Assembly (NCBI GenBank): GCA_900155495.1
Contig: FTLJ01000379.1
Location: forward strand, 1-51,320
Direction of reading: 5' to 3'
DNA length: 51,320 nt
DNA from: Porogramme epimiltina
Lineage: Eukaryota; Basidiomycota; Agaricomycetes; Polyporales; Polyporaceae
Positions 10,829-22,114 of this stretch are shown here, piece after piece. The notes beneath the pieces are model-generated. The model ran no database searches, had not been told where the DNA came from, and saw nothing but the letters and a program-made list of their open reading frames with translations. Made by a program: the position numbers and the translations under genes. Numbering within the stretch: the first letter of the stretch is position 1; every line of letters begins with the position of its first letter.

Positions 10829-12689
10829 GGTATATGGATGGTGGATGCGTCGTGAGGGGCGGTCAAGACGAGTGGCTCAGGGCGTTATCTGTGATGCGTC
10901 CATGATTGGCGCGTGCGATCTGAGGTTATTAGGCTGGGAGCTCACCGTAGAGTCAAGATTCAATCCTGACAAGGGATTGCGTGCCACCGGAAACGTAAGG
11001 GAGGTTAATGGTGGTGATGGATGGGACCAGAGACGGTGTTTGGCGAGGGGCGCCCTCGATTTCGCTTAAGTACAGGGTGCTGACCACCCCGAGCGATGCC
11101 GGCCGTGACGCGGGGTACGTTGCACAGCATATTTCAGGGGCTTCGCGTGGATCAGACCTTGGGCCCAAGGACAATGCCGTACGAGTGGCGTGCGAGAGCC
11201 TCGGCCCTCCCCATCATCGCCCACCTGCAACGTGGTTCAGTAAGAAATTCCTCGTAGAACGCATACGCTTACACTCACCGCCTTCAGCATGCCTCTCCAG
11301 TGTCCACCATACACCCGGTGATATCTTCGGAATCCCGCTCGTATTTCTCTCCCGTCCGTCCGACCGATTGACTGGACGTGAAGAGGCTAGATCACGTGGA
11401 CTGTGTTGTTGTTTGCGCTTGCCTTGGCAATGAGAATGACGCGTGGGCCGCACTGGCGTTGCTCAAAGTACAACAGCCCTGGCACTGTACAAAAGTTTAG
11501 TGTGGAAATTGGTGTTCAGTTGGTCATGACTAGCTACCCTGAACGGCCCACATTCGGTGCTGGCGCGACACGATCGGAAACGTACGACATCGGTTCGTCG
11601 ACTTACGGCTGGGTTCAGTGTCAGTTATCTGGAACGAAGCCGGAGTATTTCAAACGCACCAAGACTCCTGGAGACTGTGGCATGCATACACGCTTCTACT
11701 GACAAAAATGGACCTCCGGAAGTCATAAACTTCGCGGTCATGGTAAGCGCTATGACGCAACTGCCAACGAATCCAACTCACAATATTTTGGTGATTACGG
11801 AGCGTCCCCTGTGCACATTGAACGGAATGTTGGGTTCACGTTCATGGGATACAGGATAAAGGACTTGGATATGTGTGTTCGTAGAGCCTCAAGGTTGCGT
11901 TCCCAGACTTGAGAGATCGAATTAGAAACGAAGAGCGCGAGTCCAAACAGCGCTGTCGGCTCCGAAAAGCCACCAATCAGTTGGTCATCTTGCGGAGATT
12001 GAACCGGCTTGCTTGCCGAGCGCCCTCATTGGATCACCGCCCCAGTTCACGCGGAGACCAGATACGAAAGGTGGCTGGATAGACGCCGCCGCACCGTGAA
12101 AGTGGAACTCTGGCATCAACTCCATTGCGTTGAACCATTCGCACCTCTTGTTCCACTCCCCTGCTAGCAATGATGCATCGGAAAACATACGCCCGCATGA
12201 ACGCCCACCGCTATTCCATCTGTCTCGCCCAATTGACTCATATGTCACAGAGTTGACATTACATCAATGATAAATCAGCCCGCGGACAACTCATCTCTCT
12301 TGGAATCATTAGTTCGTCAACAAACAAACATTGATAGGTAGACGAGCGGCAGTGAGAAAGAGTAACGCGCGTCTTGCTACAATATGGCATGCTCGTAGGG
12401 ACGGTACAGTACGTGGGTCATCTAGCCAACACCGCCCAGGCCCCAGACTCACCCCCAGTCAGTGCTAGCAACTGATCACCTCAGTCCGTCATCGAACACT
12501 CACCGCCACGAGGATGATCACGATGGCTTTTAAAACTTTTGGTGTTGCCGTCCCGGCCACCTTATCTACTGGAAGCTCACAAGTCGCCGACTATCATTGT
12601 AAGGGTTCGAGGTCCAATTTCACCGCCGCGATATTCACACGTATCCCTCGCCTCACAGGATCGGGTTACCTGTAGAATGCCCGTTTGTC
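10829..12689. other. Long intergenic stretch
   Basis: About 1.9 kb between the HMG-like gene and the tandem duplication. Open frames are short, overlap on both strands and show no family resemblance. No RNA gene or repeat was recognised. Confidence 0.45.
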
Positions 12690-12944
12690 GTTGCCTTGCC
12701 AAGGTGCCTGTCGCTTGCGATCTGGCTCAACGGTGGCGGGAAAATGCTGTCCCTGACACATGAACTCCTTCCAACGTGCTACGGAGCGATGCGCTCTTGT
12801 ATACTGCAGACTCGAAGAAGGCTGTATAACGGGTGCCCAGCCCGCACTTCATAAAGAGGACTTCATATCCTCCACATTCTCTCAACCTCACCTTCTTACT
12901 CCTTCTTTCTTTTATTCAGCTAGTGCTACTCGTGCAGCGCACTT

Positions 12945-13542
12945 ATGTCCTTTAAAATGGCACTTTTAGGCCTCTTCTTTGTCGCAGTGCTTTGCACCTT
13001 GTCCGGTGGGTTTATATCTTCCTAAAAGAGAGCGAATTTGACCCATTCGTGTGGATGCTCTTGACGCTATATAGGCGCTGCGGCTTCCTCACCTTTTGTC
13101 CCGCGGGTTGACCGCGCTGTGCCCGTGGCCTCAAACAACATCGTGGTTGATACGCAAGGGCGGAGAGCTTGGCAGGTGGCAGGAAACGCGTCCACTGGGT
13201 CCATCACCAACCCCAAACTTACATTATCTACTGGTGCATCCGGACCCCAGCGACACTCGCAGGTACATGCCGCTTCTCTTCCAGATGTAGATGAAAGCTT
13301 CTGACGTTATACCTGCAGCGGCGTTGGTCGAAGGGCTCGACTATGGACAGGTCTTCCGGCGCCTCAGCTCGGACGAGGCGGAGGCCAACGGAACGATCTC
13401 GATCTTCACAGACTGCAAAATCAAGGGCGGAGTCACGAATTGTACCGATGGCGAGCGCGCTGATTGCCTGGGCCTGGTCCGAACTGCGAACTTTACTGAG
13501 CTCGCATTCCGTGATATTCAAGTTGGTGCTTTAATCAAATAA
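12945..13542 (+). pseudogene. Secreted protein, damaged upstream copy
   Basis: Paralogue of the gene at 14246. Exon 1 encodes a signal peptide (ATG at 12945; ALLGLFFVAVLCTL). Exon 2 begins after the TATATAG acceptor (AAASSPFVPRVDRAVPVASN). The exon 2/3 junction has one base fewer than the sister copy, so the equivalent donor (GTACAT) joins out of frame. Only a different donor (ACTG|GTGCAT) restores the frame. Exon 3 keeps LVEGLDYGQVFRRLSSDEA and several N-x-T sites. The GTGAG donor that ends exon 3 in the sister is lost, and the frame runs into a TAA at 13540. The former last exon (about 13586-13700) holds a TGA as its second codon and a further frameshift before LAAINVLFLL. The protein would lack a GPI signal. 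A shortened, freely secreted product remains possible. Confidence 0.7.
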
Positions 13543-14245
13543 ACGTGCGAATAGACGCATGCTGACCACGGCCCCAATATTCGCAGACTTGAAGCAGCGC
13601 GGTATATGGCGCCGTTTGGTCCACTGGCTCTGCTAGTATAGCGACTTGCGTGCAGGTCGATACTGGCCGCTATCAACGTCCTGTTCCTGCTTGTGTATAC
13701 CATGATCACCAGGGAGGGTGGCCTCCCTAAGGACTCAGAATGACAATCCCTATACCTACCTTGTATATTCCACGTGTCACTTCCGCTCAGGCGATGCTGA
13801 CTTCCCTTCGTATGGGAGCTCTCAAAGTACTATTCCCTCCTGGAAGGTATAAAGCTGTAGACTGACATTGCAAGCGTCTAGAAACCTGTTCCACCTGCGC
13901 GGAACTCTCACGTCTAATCACACTCCGTGTCTCACGCAGTGTCGAGTCCCCTGAAGAATGGCAGCTTATCACTACCTTGTCAAGGTGACTACCAGCTGCG
14001 ATCTGCCCCAGCAGCGGCACAAACGTGCCGTCAGCGATATACGAATTCCTTCCCTGCGTGCCACAGGGCAACGCACTCACGCACACTGGCTTGAAGGAAG
14101 CTGTACAATGAGATGGCACTGAAAGACGACTAACCCGCGCTGTATAAGTATGACACCAGATCTAATCCGTGGTACGTTGACTTGATCCCCCTCTTTCTCC
14201 AGGTCGCCCTTTTCATCACTCGTGCTGCGCACGCAGATTACAATT

Positions 14246-15008
14246 ATGCCCTCTCATGCGGCGCTTTCTCTTCTCCTTTCTGTTGCAGTGCTTTGCACTT
14301 TGCAATTGTCCAGTGAGTTTGCATTTAGTGCAGAGAGGATGCACCGAGTTTACCTGGATGATCACGCTCGTGACGTCATCCAGATGCGGCGGCTGTCTCG
14401 CTTTTCATTCCGGGTCTGCAGCCCGATGTGCCTATCACCGCGAACAACATCGGGGTTGACATGCAAGGGCGGACAACGTGGCAGGTGGCAATAGGCACGC
14501 CCAGTGGGTCCTTCATCAACGTCCCTACCGCAACTACTGGTGCTTCCGCGTCCCCTGCAAGACCCACGGGTACGTGCCACCTTCCCCCAGACCGTAAACG
14601 AAGACTTCTGACATTGCACCCGTTGATTTCCACAGCAACATTGGTTGAAGGACCGAACGATGTGCAGTTCTTCCGGAACCTTACCTCGGACGAGGCACGG
14701 GACGCCAACGGCACCGTCCAAGTCTTCGTAGACTGCACCATAAAGGACGCAGTCGCGAACTGTACAAGTGGCCCCTCGCGCTTCGGCGAGTTCCACAATC
14801 CGAACTTCACGGAGGCCGTGTCGTTCCATGAAGTTCAGGTTGGTGTCTCGGTGAGATGACTTTCCGGAGGGACATATGCTGATCGTTGTCCCGGCATTTC
14901 CAGACCGGTGGTGGAGTATATGGAGCCGCCGGATCCGCTAGCTCTGCTCTGCTAGCGACCTGCGGGACGATCTTGGGGGCTATCAGCGTCCTCTTCCTAC
15001 TTTGTTAG
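14246..15008 (+). CDS. Secreted, probably GPI-anchored cell-surface protein (family not recognised)
   Basis: Four exons join in frame: 14246-14312, 14384-14569, 14636-14850 and 14904-15008. A signal peptide (ALSLLLSVAVLCTLQL) is followed by an extracellular part of about 140 residues with N-glycosylation sequons (NGT, NCT, NFT) and two cysteines. The last exon encodes GAAGSASSALLATCGTILG and then ISVLFLLC with no charged tail, the form of a GPI attachment signal. Cell-wall or membrane-surface location is therefore inferred. A TATA-like element lies about 100 bases upstream. It is the intact member of a tandem pair; codons aligned with the upstream copy diverge more in the tail than in the LVEG...SDEA block. 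I do not recognise a named family and claim no enzymatic role. Confidence 0.75.
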
Positions 15009-15334
15009 CCCTTGAATGAGGCCGGCCTGTTGCGCACCGTTTTGATGCACGTGGCTGCCGTCCGCCTTCATATACAGCGGGAATTCCTGGAGTGCTACAG
15101 AGTTTTAGCGGCATGACGAGGCAAATGGAGACACCTCTATCCGATGACCATCAGAAGTGACCTGCTTATCACACATTGTGAGGTGTTTCCAATGTGCGAT
15201 GTGAGCTAAGAGCAACACGAAGGCACGCTCTAGTGATCCATTAGAGATGCAGTGAGATTACGTGCTATATCGTACTTTGCCGCATCGCGCCCATCCTGCA
15301 GCCCCATGCAGCACCCAGCCCCTGGCCACCTGCG
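15009..15334. other. Short convergent spacer
   Basis: Lies between the 3' ends of the GPI-protein gene and the next minus-strand gene. Nothing seen beyond untranslated sequence. Confidence 0.5.
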
Positions 15335-16802
15335 TCACCGCCAACCACCCATGAGGTTCAGCAACCGCTGGCGGACCGTCGCGGTGTCCTGCTTCTCCTC
15401 CACCTTCTCCTCCACCTCCGGCTCTTCCGCAGGTTTCGCGTCTGTATCCGGCAACGGCGTGCGCGCGTGCTGGCGCGCGAGCTCGAGGATCTTCTGCTTT
15501 TTCGTGAGGCGCGGTGTGCGCGGGGGCTCCGCAGGGGCCGCTTCGGACGTCTTCGCTTCCGCGTCTGCTGTCGGAGTCTGCGCGTCCGCCGCGGGCGAAG
15601 GTGAGGACGGCGTGGGATGGCGCATCTCAGCGAGGGGGTCGCGCGGACGCGAGGCGCGCTGGACCATATCGCGCCACGCGCGCTCGACGTTGTTCTCCGA
15701 CTCCGGCTTGCCCTGCCCCTCGCCCGCCTCCGCACTCGCCTCGCCTGCTGCCGCCTCTGCGCCCTCTGTCGTAGCGGCCGCCGCGCTCGCACCCTCTTGC
15801 TCGAAGCGCGCTGCCCGGGGGTCGGGCGGGTCCTCTCCACGCCGCGCAAAGTACTCGTGCGCGATTCCGCGCCACTTGTCGAGTGTCTTCGTCATCTCGG
15901 GGGATATCGGCTTCTGGTCCTCTGAGGTGGGCTGGTAGAAGCCGCCCCAGGAGTAAAAGGCGGCGCCGAAGCCCATGATGCGGACCTTCGCCTTTGTTTC
16001 GATGGCCTCGTAGCCCATGTTCTCTACGGAAGACGCACATGGATTAGTGCGTGTGCACGGTGAGTGGTGCAGAGAGGGGGAGAGGAAAGAGACGCATGGC
16101 GCGCGCAGAGGAGTTGTAGATAGAGGGCGCGAAAAGACGTACTTGTGGGCTGGACAATCAGCTCAACAGTCCTGGTCGGGGTTGAGGTGTCGCTCCCTAA
16201 CGGAGATATGGCCGCACCATAGAGCCCTTGTGAGCCCTCCTCCCAGTCGAAATTCCGCGAGTGTAGGAGGCCGTTGAGTTCGGCGAGGCCGACGCCTCCG
16301 GGCATGTCAGCTTTGATGACCGGAACCTGGACCTTGATGTTCGTGCCCTTGGGAGGGACACGCATAAACGCCTCCTCGTCCTGGAAGTCACAGATGAAGA
16401 AGCTAGGATACGCCGTACTGATATCGGCATCCTGTGCAAAGACTGTGTTGGTAAGGCGTAAAGACAGTCGGGTAGAGCACTCACCCGTCCTACACGAAAC
16501 TCGCGCACACGCCCAAACCGCTTCTCCACCCCGCGGAGCATGGCGAAGAACTCGGGCATGCTGTTTATTGAGTCCCATGCACGCACGTAGACAGAGTTGT
16601 TGCTCCAGCGTCGCATGAGGTGCCTCTTGTTAAGTTCCTCCTTGTCGCGCCCGCGGTGCGCTCGTCCTGGTCGCGGGATGCCGTCGGTCGGCGAAGAGGT
16701 CGAGGACGAAGGATGAGACTCGGTGGCAAGGGTGCGCGTCGCCTGCCGTGAGGCAGCGAGCTTCCGGGAGCCGCGTGCCGCGCTCAGCGCTGCGGTCGAC
16801 AT
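15335..16802 (-). CDS. Probable mitochondrial protein with RRM-like segment
   Basis: Three exons join cleanly: 16802 to about 16490, then an exon starting DADISTAYPSF and ending in VELIVQPT, then 16027-15335. The N terminus (MSTAALSAARGSRKLAASRQ, then TRTLATES) has the Arg/Ser/Ala make-up of a mitochondrial presequence. SVYVRAWDSINSMPEFFAML, GRVREFRVGR and YPSFFICDFQDEEAF are arranged like strands and helices of a degenerate RNA-recognition fold; this is a weak call. A conserved-looking core (YEAIETKAKVRIMGFGAAFY, GGFYQP) is followed by an Ala/Glu/Pro-rich tail ending in KQKILELARQ and LLNLMGGWR. It shares a 254-bp divergent promoter with the gene at 17057. Function unknown. A mitochondrial RNA or ribosome-linked role is speculation from the fold and the targeting signal. 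Confidence 0.7.
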
Positions 16803-17056
16803 AGCGGCCAGAGGGAGGAGGGGTAAAGGCGAAGGAGAGGAGGAGGTCGCGCCCGACGTAGCCGTGAAGAGACAGCGAACCCAGAGCGCCTTTCCTTCCG
16901 AGGTCCAGGCTTGGTTCAATTTTGGGCATTGGTTCAGCTCACAATCAGGATCAATTGAACTGATCCGCCTAGTAAATGCTCGCGGTTGGTTCAATGCTGC
17001 TTTCATGATCTGGGTCTCACGACATCATCCTTGCTCCCGCCAATGCCTTCATCTTC
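16803..17056. promoter_or_regulatory. Divergent promoter, 254 bp
   Basis: The space between two start codons facing away from each other. Both genes appear to encode mitochondrial proteins, so shared control is plausible. It contains two GGTTCAAT copies (about 16912-16919 and 16987-16994). No clear TATA box seen. Confidence 0.5.
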
Positions 17057-17697
17057 ATGACCTCGCCGCCGCCTTCCAATAACAGATTTGCCCCATACAA
17101 GCAGGCCCTCGCTGCTATCTCACAGCGCACACGCACGCCTCTACCATCGCTTGTCCTCTCATTCGCCGTCCTCCATGAGCTCACGGCAGTCGTCCCCGTA
17201 GTCGGCTTCTTCTTCGGGGCACGCGCGTTGGGCGTGGGCGAAGGCGTCGTGCGCGCGCTCGCGCCCCAGTCGGATTCCTCAGCCCAGACTACGGGTATCG
17301 CGGCGCAGATACGGGACAGCTGGGCGGGAGAACGTGCACGAGAGTGGATGGTGGAAGGCGAGGTGCGAGCAGAGCGGGTGGGGAGGAGGTATGGCTGGTT
17401 CGGCTTTGAGAAGGGGAGCAAACCAGGCGAGCAGACAACGGCGGCGACCACGGAGTCCGTTTTCACATCGGGCAAAATTGCTGGAGATGTTGCCAACGCA
17501 GTCGTCGCATACGCTTTAACCAAGGTGTGCTCCTTATACCTCTGCGCGCACTATGAACACCTCTAATGTCGATTACGCAGGCTCTTCTTCCCGTCCGCAT
17601 CGGTGTTTCGATGTACTTCGCTCCGGGATTCTCGAGGACATTTGTGCAACCTATGGGAGGATTAATTTCCCGGCTCTTCAAGAGAACACCGTCCTAA
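17057..17697 (+). CDS. Small two-helix membrane protein, probably mitochondrial
   Basis: Two exons, 17057-17524 and 17581-17697, with a 56-bp GT-AG intron, give about 194 residues. A first membrane segment is LVLSFAVLHELTAVVPVVGF followed by FFGARALG. The middle is soluble and charged (MVEGEVRAERVGRRYGWFGF). The C-terminal block is GDVANAVVAYALTK then ALLPVRIGVSMYFAPGFSR, ending in a short basic tail. This pattern resembles fungal mitochondrial inner-membrane proteins of the DUF1279/Fmp10 type, which carry an AYALTK-LPVR-like segment. I am not sure of the exact family, so no symbol is given. The divergent neighbour also looks mitochondrial. Confidence 0.75.
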
Positions 17698-18304
17698 CGA
17701 CGCTCATACATCGTTGTCACACTTACAAGTATGTTGCCACCGCTCCTTGTTTGTATTGTGTATATTAGGATGCTCGTACACCCTATCGATTTAGTGCTTT
17801 TGAACTGTCAGGTCCGCCACATAGGCGAACGGTATATCAGGAACGGGTGTGTCGTAGGCACTGTGTTCGCAAGTTTGCGCCCGGAACGATGCACCAGAGC
17901 GAAGAACTCCGTCTAGATCCGACTCCTAACGCGCCCTGCAGACATAAAGTTCACTTCCCACTTGGTCGCGATACTCAACGGTTCGCCTTTAGGCCTGAGC
18001 CCACAGACATAGTCGTCTCGCAGGTATTACCCAGTGCGCACGTGGTAATGAATCATAGAACTCACATTTGCTCTTAGGAGAAGCTATGTGCAACCAAAGA
18101 ATCATGTTTACACGACGAAAGGAGTACAGGACTACACAACCCATCGATCACCCACGGCTCGTGGCGTGCCGCATCATACAGAGCTACAGTACATAGGTGA
18201 CAACAAGCATCCGCATACACCACATAACGTTACAGACCCTTTTGGCGCGGCAATGAAGCCAATCGATGCTCGGACGAAATGGAGAGAGGCTGAAGGCCGT
18301 CCCC
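17698..18304. other. Convergent intergenic stretch
   Basis: Between two 3' ends. Only short, unsupported frames. No repeat or RNA gene seen. Confidence 0.5.
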
Positions 18305-19326
18305 TCACTTACGCCTCCTCACCGCCTTCGCAAGACGTCCCTTGCCTCCCCCAAACTTTCCCTTCATCTTGATATGCGCCTCCTTCTTCCAACACGCGTG
18401 CTTCGCCTTGGCCCGCCGTCTCGCCTCGGCACGCTCGAGCTTCTCCGCCTCGGCCCGCTCAAGCTTCTCCTTCGCCTCAGCCCGCTCGAGCTCCTCCTTA
18501 TGCTCTCGCAGGCGGTTTTCTACCGTAACCACAAGGTCGCCCAAGCCCGCGAGCCATTCGCGATTCTTAGGGTAGTCCGGGGTCTTGACTCGCTGGTCAA
18601 GGTAATCCTCTTCTGGCAGATGGGGGGAGTATTGCGGGGACAAGGGATAGTATTGCGGATTCGCGGGTGAGTCTGGCGGACTCATGAATGTGGATGGACT
18701 CATGAATGTGTATGGCGGACTCATCGGGGATTGAATCCAGGGAGAGTATGGCGGACCCCTCGCGGGTAAGTCTGGCGGACTCGTGAATGTATATTGCGGA
18801 CTCATTGGGGGTGAGTGTCGTGGAGTCGAGGGAGAGTATTGCGGAGGTGAGGGGGAGCATTTCGGACTCCCCAAGTATGTCATCGACGGAGATGCGGAAG
18901 AGTATCGCGGACTCCCCGAGTATGTCATCGACGGAGATGCGGGAGAGTACCGCGGACTCCCCGAGTATGTCATCGACGGAGATGCGGGAGAGTACTTCGG
19001 ACTCCCCGAGTATATCATCGACGGAGATGCGGGAGAGTACCGCGGACTCCGCGAGGACGGCCTCGGCGGAGGTGAGGGGGACTGATAATTCGACCAAGGA
19101 GCACCCACGGTGGTCAGCACGGTGAACACACAACCGGGCAGCTACGATGGCCTGGTATAATAGAGACTCGCCTGTGGAGTGTACTTCTTATCGAGGTCTT
19201 CACCGCCCTCTCTTATCCTGTTGAGAATCATATTAAGCCCGTCGGCGTCGTCCTCGAGGTCGTCGAACGCGTTGTATACGAGCGCAGAACCGGCCGGGGA
19301 ACGAGGAGGTGTGGTGAGCTTGTTGT
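18305..19326 (-). CDS. Protein with RNA polymerase II CTD-like repeats and Lys/Glu-rich tail
   Basis: The main frame (about 19141-18305) holds four near-identical 15-residue units of the form SPRYSPASPSMTYSG, each containing YSPASPS, one change from the CTD heptad YSPTSPS. Looser YSP, SPP and Met-Ser-Pro repeats follow. The C-terminal third is charged: ENRLREHKEELERAEAKEK is probably coiled coil, then a very basic end (KGKFGGGKGRLAKAVRRRK). Upstream (19326-19145) an acidic segment (NAFDDLEDDADGLNMI) is open in the same frame and follows a possible acceptor TTGTAAAGCAG. One in-frame TAG at 19142-19144 separates it from the repeat part. The true start is unresolved: no ATG opens the upstream segment. 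It might bind kinases or phospho-readers of the CTD, but that is speculation. Confidence 0.55.
18864..19043. repeat. Four 45-bp tandem units coding CTD-like repeats
   Basis: Units begin at 18864, 18909, 18954 and 18999, each opening with GGACTCCCC; a fifth partial unit starts at 19044. Units are nearly identical in DNA as well as protein, which suggests recent expansion or gene conversion. Confidence 0.9.
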
Positions 19327-20541
19327 CCACTGCTTTACAACAGATGGGAAGGATTATGAATGGCGGGGGAGGAATGTGGTCGGGGTGATGGTAGGGGTGG
19401 CGCTCAGGACGAAGTGGTCAAGGATTTAAACATACGCGTTTAGCGCCCCTACGCGAGCTCCGACCAGCACACCCCAGATTTGGACCTCTAGGTCCATACT
19501 CCGGGAAGGAACTATGCATCTCATATACCTTCTCTGCCGTACGACAGTTTGCGCTAGTTATCATCGCTATCTGAGCCCAAGTTTTCGAGTCGTCAACCCA
19601 ACCCAAACTTTTGGAATGTACACCATCACACAGAACTTACGTCACTGGACAAAGCATACACTCTTGACCATTTTCCTCAAAGAAGTTGCAAACATACCCA
19701 TAGGTGCCCTCTCATGAATAGCACTTCCACAATTGTTGTTTTAGGAAGACAGGCCAGAGACGAGTTGCATCACACGCAATGACGTCACTCTCGGGGCGAT
19801 TCCACGTTCGGTCCTTCGGGCGCTTATGTAATTCGAACTCTTCCACCTGCGGCCATGTTGCACACCGCATAACCCCGACTCACTTAGGTCACTCGGGCAG
19901 CTACAGCGGTGAATCTGTGGCTGGTTGACAAGCGACCAACGCATGTGGTACGCCGACAGACTCGTCGAGCAGCATTGACCACATACTCGCTGTCATCGCA
20001 GGCCACACATTGTGACGTCGACGAGTCACGACGAGAACATATGGACTTTACAATGAGGGTGGGGAGAGTGAAGCTTACCTCTCACTCCTCAGATGCTAGA
20101 TTGAGATGCGTGCTGCACTATATTGCCATACGTTGTGAGTAGGTGGACCCTCTGCGAGCTCTGATGTTTGTTACGTCGATCTAGCCATTTACGGAACGTG
20201 ATCAGGAACTGAATGCATAGAGTTGGCCTCATATCCGCTTTCTTTTCCTCCAATGCCTCCTTCCGCAGAAACAGGCAGCTAGGCCATTGTGCTCGACCGT
20301 AGCACCGCAAAATTCGACGGCCATTGTCTCTTTGTTTCGGCACTGAATGACTACTGCAAGTGTTTATAAAGCCAGTCGTCGATCCCAATGTTGACCAAGC
20401 CCCTCATCCCAGTATCCACACATCTCCCCACTCCCCCGCTACTTATTTTAGGGTTTGACATGGTACGTTCATGTATCCTGCACATATGACGTGTATTCGT
20501 TAAGCTCCCTTTCCCGTCTTTTCCAAGATCCTTCGTTTTCT
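19327..20541. other. Divergent intergenic region, 1.2 kb
   Basis: Lies upstream of both flanking genes, so it should hold their promoters and the missing 5' part of the CTD-like gene. No domain-bearing frame seen. Confidence 0.45.
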
Positions 20542-21255
20542 ATGGCAGAACATAAACACTCAGGAGCGGATGATGTTGTTTGGAATCATACCAACTACAG
20601 TCTATTAAAATTGGCTACGAAGGATACCTTAGGGCCGGAATTGGTCCCTCGGCGCTACCGCCAGTTGTCCGTACAAGGAGCACCCCCCGGTTTCACCCTA
20701 TTGTGTCGAGCAATGTGGCACCACGACCCCATGTGCCGTGGTATGGCTAAGCCAAATTTGAGCATACACTTCGCTCGGTGGCGCTGGGATGACCTGTTCG
20801 AGCATGAGAGGGAGCTCTGGGCGCACGTAGAAACCCTTCTTACCTTGGAAGACCACAGGACCTGGTGCAGCGAGTGTCGCCAACGCGCACAGAAGGAAGT
20901 GGAAGCCCTGCTGAACCCTTCTTCTGATGCGTCAAGTACGACGCTCCCCGTGCCCCCCACGCTCGTTGATGAATCGAAGATCGTCCCCTCGAGCCGCGCC
21001 CAGCCCGAGCCCCTGGATCATTCCCCACCGTCGGACTCGGCGCATCATACCATGCCTACCTCAATCTCTAAGACCCCGGCTCTGTCTCTGCCTACCACTC
21101 CGCTCAACGCAGGACAAGTTCGTGGTCCTTCCAGTACAGTCTCTAGCGACAACACATCCCCTGGGACTCCTCCTTCCTATCCCATGCCCATCATCGCGTC
21201 GTCCTTCGACCTCTTCGCTGCTATACACGGCACTCCTGGGGATTCTGAGCGATGA
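20542..21255 (+). CDS. Unrecognised protein with possible HMG-like helices
   Basis: A single open exon of 237 codons from ATG MAEHKHSGAD; a longer reading from 20455 starts at a less convincing ATG inside likely leader. The first 125 residues are ordered and rich in Trp and His. GFTLLCRAMWHHDP, then LSIHFARWRWDDLFEHERE and LWAHVETLL, could be helices I and II of a strongly divergent HMG box; the match rests on Trp spacing and the DLFEHER turn. A CSECRQRAQKEVEALL helix follows. The C-terminal 110 residues are Ser/Pro/Thr-rich and probably disordered. It lies in the same orientation as the next two unrecognised genes. Nuclear location is a guess. Confidence 0.55.
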   Translation: MAEHKHSGADDVVWNHTNYSLLKLATKDTLGPELVPRRYRQLSVQGAPPGFTLLCRAMWHHDPMCRGMAKPNLSIHFARWRWDDLFEHERELWAHVETLLTLEDHRTWCSECRQRAQKEVEALLNPSSDASSTTLPVPPTLVDESKIVPSSRAQPEPLDHSPPSDSAHHTMPTSISKTPALSLPTTPLNAGQVRGPSSTVSSDNTSPGTPPSYPMPIIASSFDLFAAIHGTPGDSER

Positions 21256-22114
21256 CGTAATTTCACTCCCAAGTTCAAGATTCCAGCAAACCCTCTGCGG
21301 TCGTCGCATGGCTTCTTGAAGACTGTCGTATTCGCCCTTGAGAGCCGTTCAACGCGGCGATAGTAGATCCACATGTTTCCCCCTTTTTGTATCTTATGCC
21401 TATTATCATTCCTCTTATATGCTACTCCTTTCAAAACATTCTACACTTTACTTAGGGCTTCTTCGGCGTGCCGCTGGTCGGAGGTATGCGCGCGCCGCCG
21501 GCGCCGCCGGGGCGTTCAGTAGTCGATAAGCGCCCGCATCGCCCACGTGTCACGCTATCGCCATCGCGAGCTTCGCAACCAGGTCTTCCTTCAACCGACA
21601 ATAACGCTCCCCACGACTCATTTGCATTGGCCGTTCCGCTCGCTTACCGGTCCATGACGCTAGTCGCGATACTCGGCAATCGGCGACGGTACTTTGGGGG
21701 GGGGAGCAAATCATACTCCAGCGGTACGCAATTTGCCTCAGCGCACCGCATAAGCACCCACTGAACGCTTTCGGTTTTACATATTCTAGGTAGCAGCATG
21801 AGTGTACACCATAACGAAGGTCTCTGTCGCGTACCGCGCACGGACGGTCTGCAATTCGTTCGCGCTGTCATGGAGTTCTCGTCGCTTTGTCCGTGTTGCC
21901 ATTTGGTGCCGCCACGTGCACAGTGCCTGTGTCTTTGTTCTACTGATGGCACACAACGACGGTCCCTTCCATGTGATTGGTCGCCGGATCTCACCGTGTC
22001 TTTGTGCTAGTCACTATAGCTCGGGGACAACTCAACAACTAGCCCTCACATCTCTGTTCTTCTTACACCAGCACTACAAACTCCCTCCCTTCCCTCCCCT
22101 CCCTCAACTCAGCA
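21256..22114. other. Intergenic stretch
   Basis: Contains a pyrimidine-rich tract just before the next ATG (about 22075-22107), common near fungal transcription starts. No gene seen. Confidence 0.5.

Larger units (their letters stand above)
12690..15010 (+). repeat. Tandem duplication, period about 1.3 kb
   Basis: Two diverged copies lie head to tail. Matching landmarks are a promoter segment containing CCTTG(C/T)CAAGGTG at about 12695 and 13976, the start codons at 12945 and 14246, and the last-exon motif GTATATGG at about 13600 and 14916. Offsets grow from about 1281 to 1318 bases, showing small indels. The copies share exon order, a GPI-protein coding plan and a TATA-like box (about 12824 and 14143). 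The duplication is old enough that introns and third codon positions have drifted. Confidence 0.85.

Noticed and set aside
11985..12248. Minus frame in the long intergenic stretch
   Set aside because: Short, without motif, splice sites or conservation signal that can be seen.
12595..12620. tRNA B-box-like GGTTCGAGGTCC
   Set aside because: The last positions do not fit the B box, and no paired acceptor stem or A box is present.
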